From assembly GCA_017442025.1 (NCBI GenBank), contig JAFSBD010000299.1, positions 1 to 8,744 on the forward strand: a stretch of DNA of 8,744 nucleotides, written 5' to 3'. Every line of letters begins with the position of its first letter. Position 1 is the stretch's first letter. This DNA is from Clostridia bacterium (lineage in GTDB: Bacteria > Bacillota > Clostridia > Oscillospirales > QAKW01). The translations under genes were made by a program, and so were the position numbers. The notes beneath the pieces are model-generated. The model did no database searches. It saw only the letters and a program-made list of their open reading frames with translations, and was not told the DNA's origin. Positions 6,343 through 8,744 of the stretch are shown in pieces.

Positions 6343-7227
6343 TTACACCTTCTCCGACAGTTTTTCGCCAAACAATCCGTTGGGCTTTAAGATCAGAATG
6401 ATGATCAATAAAACAAAAGTAAATGCATTGCTCAAATCAGCAATAGCGGGAAAACTCTTGATAATGTTTTCGCAAATACCAATAAGATATGCACCGATCA
6501 CCGCGCCGGGAATGGAGCCGATCCCACCGAATACCGCAGCAACAAAGGCCTTCAAGCCGGGCATGGCACCGATGGTAGGGCTAACCTGCTCATAATAAGA
6601 GAAATACATGATTGAGCCGATCGCCGCCAAGAAGGATCCGATGATAAAGGTCATGCTGATGACACGATTGATTTTGATACCCATCAACTGAGAGGTTTCA
6701 AAATCCTTGGAGACCGCGCGCATCGCCATACCGATCTTGGTATACTTAATAAACAATACCAGCGCAACCACCAAAATGATCGTTAAAATCGGAGTGATAA
6801 CGGTAATCAATTTGGTGGATACCCCGAAGATCTCAATTTTATTGGAAATCAAAGGGATTGCAGGATAAGCCTGGGCCAGACCGCCGGTGAAATATGTAGC
6901 AAAGTTTTGAAGCAAATAAGAAACACCGATCGCCGAGATCATAACAGACATCCGCGGTGCAGATCGCAACGGTTTATAGGCACAACGCTCGATCAAAAAT
7001 CCAAGCAAAACCGTCAGCGCGATGGTAAGCAACAAAGCACCCCAAATCGGCATATTGGGAATTGCGGCAATATAAATCAGGAAAAAGCCCGCCATCATAA
7101 ACATATCGCCATGGGCAAAGTTGATCAATCGCAAAATACCGTAAACCATGGTATAGCCGATGGCAATCAATGCATACAGGCTTCCCACTGCAATACCCGA
7201 AAGCAGCAGTTGGACATAGTTCGACAT
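6343..7227 (-). CDS. livH: Branched-chain amino acid-type ABC importer, permease LivH
   Basis: The 294-residue protein has about eight membrane segments and the LivH hallmarks: GIAVGSLYALIAIGYTMVYG (11-30), LRLINFAHGDMFMMAGFF (32-49), the coupling loop TKIGMAMRAVSKDFETSQLMGI (163-184), an EAA-like motif, then FVAAVFGGIGSIPGAVIGAY (228-247) and the C-terminal LKPNGLFGEK (280-289). It pairs with LivM in the membrane. The ATG at 7227 has GGAGG 7 nt upstream on the minus strand. The gene follows livJ across a 145-nt spacer holding two hairpins, whereas the downstream gene livM starts only 5 nt after it. This suggests that livHMGF is one translation block supplied by read-through from livJ. No convincing separate promoter is visible in the spacer. 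Confidence 0.95.
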   Translation of the reverse strand: MSNYVQLLLSGIAVGSLYALIAIGYTMVYGILRLINFAHGDMFMMAGFFLIYIAAIPNMPIWGALLLTIALTVLLGFLIERCAYKPLRSAPRMSVMISAIGVSYLLQNFATYFTGGLAQAYPAIPLISNKIEIFGVSTKLITVITPILTIILVVALVLFIKYTKIGMAMRAVSKDFETSQLMGIKINRVISMTFIIGSFLAAIGSIMYFSYYEQVSPTIGAMPGLKAFVAAVFGGIGSIPGAVIGAYLIGICENIIKSFPAIADLSNAFTFVLLIIILILKPNGLFGEKLSEKV

Positions 7228-7255
7228 AAAGAAACCTCCAATCTTAATTCAGCCG

Positions 7256-7304
7256 GATGACTGAACCACGGGCTTGAACCCTTCAAGCCAATGGTTCAAC
7301 CATC
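7256..7304 (-). other. Long imperfect hairpin in the livJ-livH spacer
   Basis: Three stacked helices share one axis: 7256-7259 with 7301-7304 (4 bp), 7262-7268 with 7292-7298 (TGAACCA/TGGTTCA, 7 bp), and 7271-7278 with 7282-7289 (GGCTTGAA/TTCAAGCC, 8 bp). They are separated by two 2x2 internal loops and capped by a 3-nt loop. In the livH-ward transcript it lies downstream of the livJ terminator-like hairpin and upstream of the livH ribosome binding site, and it has no U-tract. It may be a 5' stabilising structure for livHMGF mRNA, a binding site, or a copy of a dispersed repeat; the sequence alone does not decide. Confidence 0.7.
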
Positions 7305-7319
7305 TGCAAACAAAATACT

Positions 7320-7352
7320 AAAAAGTAGTGGGGAGCGTAGGCTCCCCACTAC
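7320..7352 (-). terminator. Internal (probably leaky) terminator after livJ
   Basis: A perfect 12-bp stem, GTAGTGGGGAGC (7325-7336) with GCTCCCCACTAC (7341-7352), encloses a 4-nt loop and is followed on the minus strand by UUUUUAGUAUUUUG. It starts 20 nt after the livJ stop. The U-run is short and interrupted, so partial termination is likely. In binding protein operons such an element lets the receptor be made in excess over the permease. Confidence 0.82.
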
Positions 7353-7372
7353 CGAGAAAGCGAGAAGTTTAA

Positions 7373-8557
7373 TTACTCAGCGATGGTCTGAGTCTTGAGG
7401 AACTTAAAGGACTTTGCAGCAACATCGATGGTCTTGATATAAGCCATGTTCTTTTCTGCATCACCCTTGGAATCGAAGGAAAGATCGCCGGTAACGCCAA
7501 CCATCTTAACATCCTTCAAAGCGTCGCGGATGGCAGTACCGTCTGCAGAATCAGCAGCCTTGATGGCTTCGATCGCAGCCATGTATGCATCATAACCCAA
7601 AGCGGAAACTGCCGCAACCGTATCATCGCCGCCGTTGTTCTTCAGGTTTTCAGCGCTGGCATTCAGCCAAGCCTTATAGCCCTTAACGAAATCTTTGCTC
7701 TTGGGGTTGCTCTCGTCGTTCTCATCAAAGAAGGTGGAGAAGTAAACATTGGTAGCAGCCTCACCGGCATTTTCGATAACCTTACCGTTTTCCCAGGTAT
7801 CGCTGGCCAGGATCATGCAATTCTCATTTACAGCGCGCAACTGCTTAATGATCAGCGGACCGGTCTCGATGGAGGAAGGAGCGAAAACAGCATCACAATC
7901 CTTGAAGTTGGAAACGATGGCACTGAAATCGGTCTCACCGGTCTGGAAGCTGGCAGTAACAACCTCGCCGCCGCCATTCTTAAAGGCTTCGGAGAAATAA
8001 TTACCGAGACCAACAGAATAATCATCGCCGGCCTGGGTCAGAACGCCAACCTTCTTGCAACCCTGCTCAAGAGCCAGGTTTGCCATAACAGTGCCCTGGA
8101 AGGGATCCAGGAAGCAAACGCGGAAATAGTAATCGTTTTCAGCGGTTACCTGGGGATTGGTGCAGGAGCATCCAATCGCAGTGATCTTATTCTCTGCAAA
8201 GATGGGGCCGGCTGCAATGGCACAGGCAGAACCATAAGTACCCAGAACAACCGAAACGCCCTTGGAAACCAGCTGCTGCGCGGCAGAAGGAGCCTTGGTG
8301 GCATCCGACTGGTTATCGGCAATTTCTAACTTGATCTTATAAGTCTCGCCGCCAATGGTAACCTCAGGAACGAGCGAATGGGCATATTGAATACCAAGCA
8401 CTTCCTGCTTACCACCGCCGGCATTTTCACCGGTACCCGGCTCAAAAATACCGATCTTGATTACCTTTGCATCACTATTGGAACCACAACCGGCCAACAT
8501 GGTGCAGGCAAGCAGCAAAACCAGAAGCAATGCGATGATTTTCTTCATTTTGAACAT
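7373..8557 (-). CDS. livJ: Branched-chain amino acid-type ABC importer, substrate-binding lipoprotein LivJ
   Basis: The 394-residue protein starts with a lipoprotein signal peptide: basic MFKMKK, a hydrophobic core, and lipobox LAGC with Cys24 as the lipidated residue. The mature part is a type I periplasmic-binding-protein fold (Peripla_BP_6-like): IKIGIFEPGTGENAGGGKQ (33-51), IADNQSDATKAPSAAQQLV (79-97), VVLGTYGSACAIAAGPIF (103-120), YFRVCFLDPFQG (144-155), KKVGVLTQAGDDYSVG (168-183), TGETDFSAIV (206-215) and GYDAYMAAIEAI (321-332). It should capture the ligand outside the membrane and deliver it to LivHMGF. Branched-chain amino acids are the default guess; this family also binds other amino acids, amides, urea and aromatic acids. 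The mature chain has seven further cysteines, including C130-S-C132 at a position usually close to the ligand. The ATG at 8557 is fixed by AGGAGGT at 8565-8571, 7 nt upstream. It is the first gene of the operon. Confidence 0.93.
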   Translation of the reverse strand: MFKMKKIIALLLVLLLACTMLAGCGSNSDAKVIKIGIFEPGTGENAGGGKQEVLGIQYAHSLVPEVTIGGETYKIKLEIADNQSDATKAPSAAQQLVSKGVSVVLGTYGSACAIAAGPIFAENKITAIGCSCTNPQVTAENDYYFRVCFLDPFQGTVMANLALEQGCKKVGVLTQAGDDYSVGLGNYFSEAFKNGGGEVVTASFQTGETDFSAIVSNFKDCDAVFAPSSIETGPLIIKQLRAVNENCMILASDTWENGKVIENAGEAATNVYFSTFFDENDESNPKSKDFVKGYKAWLNASAENLKNNGGDDTVAAVSALGYDAYMAAIEAIKAADSADGTAIRDALKDVKMVGVTGDLSFDSKGDAEKNMAYIKTIDVAAKSFKFLKTQTIAE

Positions 8558-8564
8558 TGCTAAT

Positions 8565-8571
8565 ACCTCCT
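8565..8571 (-). promoter_or_regulatory. Strong ribosome binding site of livJ
   Basis: The minus strand reads AGGAGGT, a near-complete match to the 16S rRNA 3' end, 7 nt before the ATG at 8557. It rules out the internal ATG at codon 4 as the main start and fits high expression of a binding protein. Confidence 0.88.
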
Positions 8572-8589
8572 AAAATAAATTATACTATT

Positions 8590-8618
8590 ATTATAATATT
8601 TTCCAAAACCAATTTCAA
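8590..8618 (-). promoter_or_regulatory. Sigma-A-type promoter of the liv operon
   Basis: On the minus strand TTGAAA (8618-8613) and TATAAT (8595-8590) are separated by exactly 17 nt, with AT-rich sequence upstream. The start of transcription should fall near 8583, giving a leader of only about 25 nt that carries the AGGAGGT site at 8571-8565. The leader is too short for a riboswitch or attenuator, so regulation, if any, should act at the promoter DNA. I found no clear CodY or other operator. Confidence 0.85.
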
Positions 8619-8744
8619 GAAGCCGAAATCAAATCAAAAAAGATTGTGAATATCCAACAACTTCAAGCCATTAAAGCAAGAAAAAACAGCCTGAAATTTA
8701 TGCAACTCAACAACAAGTGTCTTTCTATCGCGGACACATCCTTG
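8619..8744. other. AT-rich intergenic region at the right edge, no supported gene
   Basis: The region upstream of the liv promoter is A-rich on the + strand. A short frame from GTG 8646 stays open to the window end, but it has no ribosome binding site and low-complexity content. A minus-strand frame entering from the edge ends in TGA near 8637. Neither shows a recognisable protein. No terminator hairpin with a U-run is visible, so the orientation of the gene beyond the edge cannot be told. Confidence 0.5.

Noticed and set aside
8593..8610. CodY-like box in the liv promoter spacer (TTTTGGAAAA on the minus strand)
   Set aside because: The CodY consensus has three bases between the T-run and A-run and is palindromic; here there are two, and the sequence is not self-complementary.
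8644..8660. Possible operator TTGT-9-ACAA upstream of the liv promoter
   Set aside because: Only 4-bp arms match and the interior does not pair; this is expected by chance in AT-rich DNA.
8646..8744. Start of a divergent + strand gene at GTG 8646 or ATG 8700
   Set aside because: No ribosome binding site precedes either codon, the peptide is low-complexity and unrecognised, and only about 30 codons are visible.

Overview
The window looks like chromosomal DNA of an anaerobic, Gram-positive-type bacterium of the Bacillota, most likely Clostridia or a related lineage. The reasons are a clostridial-type nucleoside kinase, a CsaB-like pyruvyl transferase domain, a lipoprotein-anchored solute-binding protein with a near-perfect AGGAGGT ribosome binding site, and sigma-A-type promoter hexamers. 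This placement is inference from protein style; there is no rRNA or other marker gene.

Left part (1-3178, + strand): a tightly packed gene string made of the C-terminal part of a nucleoside (uridine kinase-like) kinase cut by the window edge, a 728-residue two-domain protein fusing a GT4-like glycosyltransferase to a CsaB-like polysaccharide pyruvyl transferase, and ruvX (pre-16S rRNA nuclease/Holliday junction resolvase-like). Gaps are 8 and 11 nt, so the three are probably co-transcribed. A 14-bp hairpin that contains the stop codons of both converging genes closes the string.

Right part (8618 down to 3175, - strand): a complete branched-chain amino acid-type (HAAT) ABC importer in the order livJ-livH-livM-livG-livF. 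It starts from a well-formed TTGAAA-17-TATAAT promoter. An internal hairpin with a short U-tract lies between livJ and livH and is followed by a second, larger imperfect hairpin. The downstream genes are tightly coupled: a 5-nt gap for livH/livM, and 8-nt start/stop overlaps for both livM/livG and livG/livF. A strong terminator follows livF, and immediately after it lies a small GNAT acetyltransferase gene with its own ribosome binding site but no visible promoter.

How the genes work together: LivJ is a membrane-tethered extracytoplasmic receptor, LivH and LivM form the membrane channel, and LivG and LivF are the ATPases. The promoter-proximal binding protein gene followed by a leaky terminator would give more receptor than permease. 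The + strand genes combine nucleotide salvage, cell-wall polymer decoration and rRNA/DNA maintenance and have no obvious shared pathway. The last 126 bases (8619-8744) hold no gene I can support. I see no mobile element, CRISPR array, tRNA or rRNA. Most of the window is ordinary core-type sequence; the most distinctive items are the glycosyltransferase/pyruvyl transferase fusion and the structured livJ-livH spacer.
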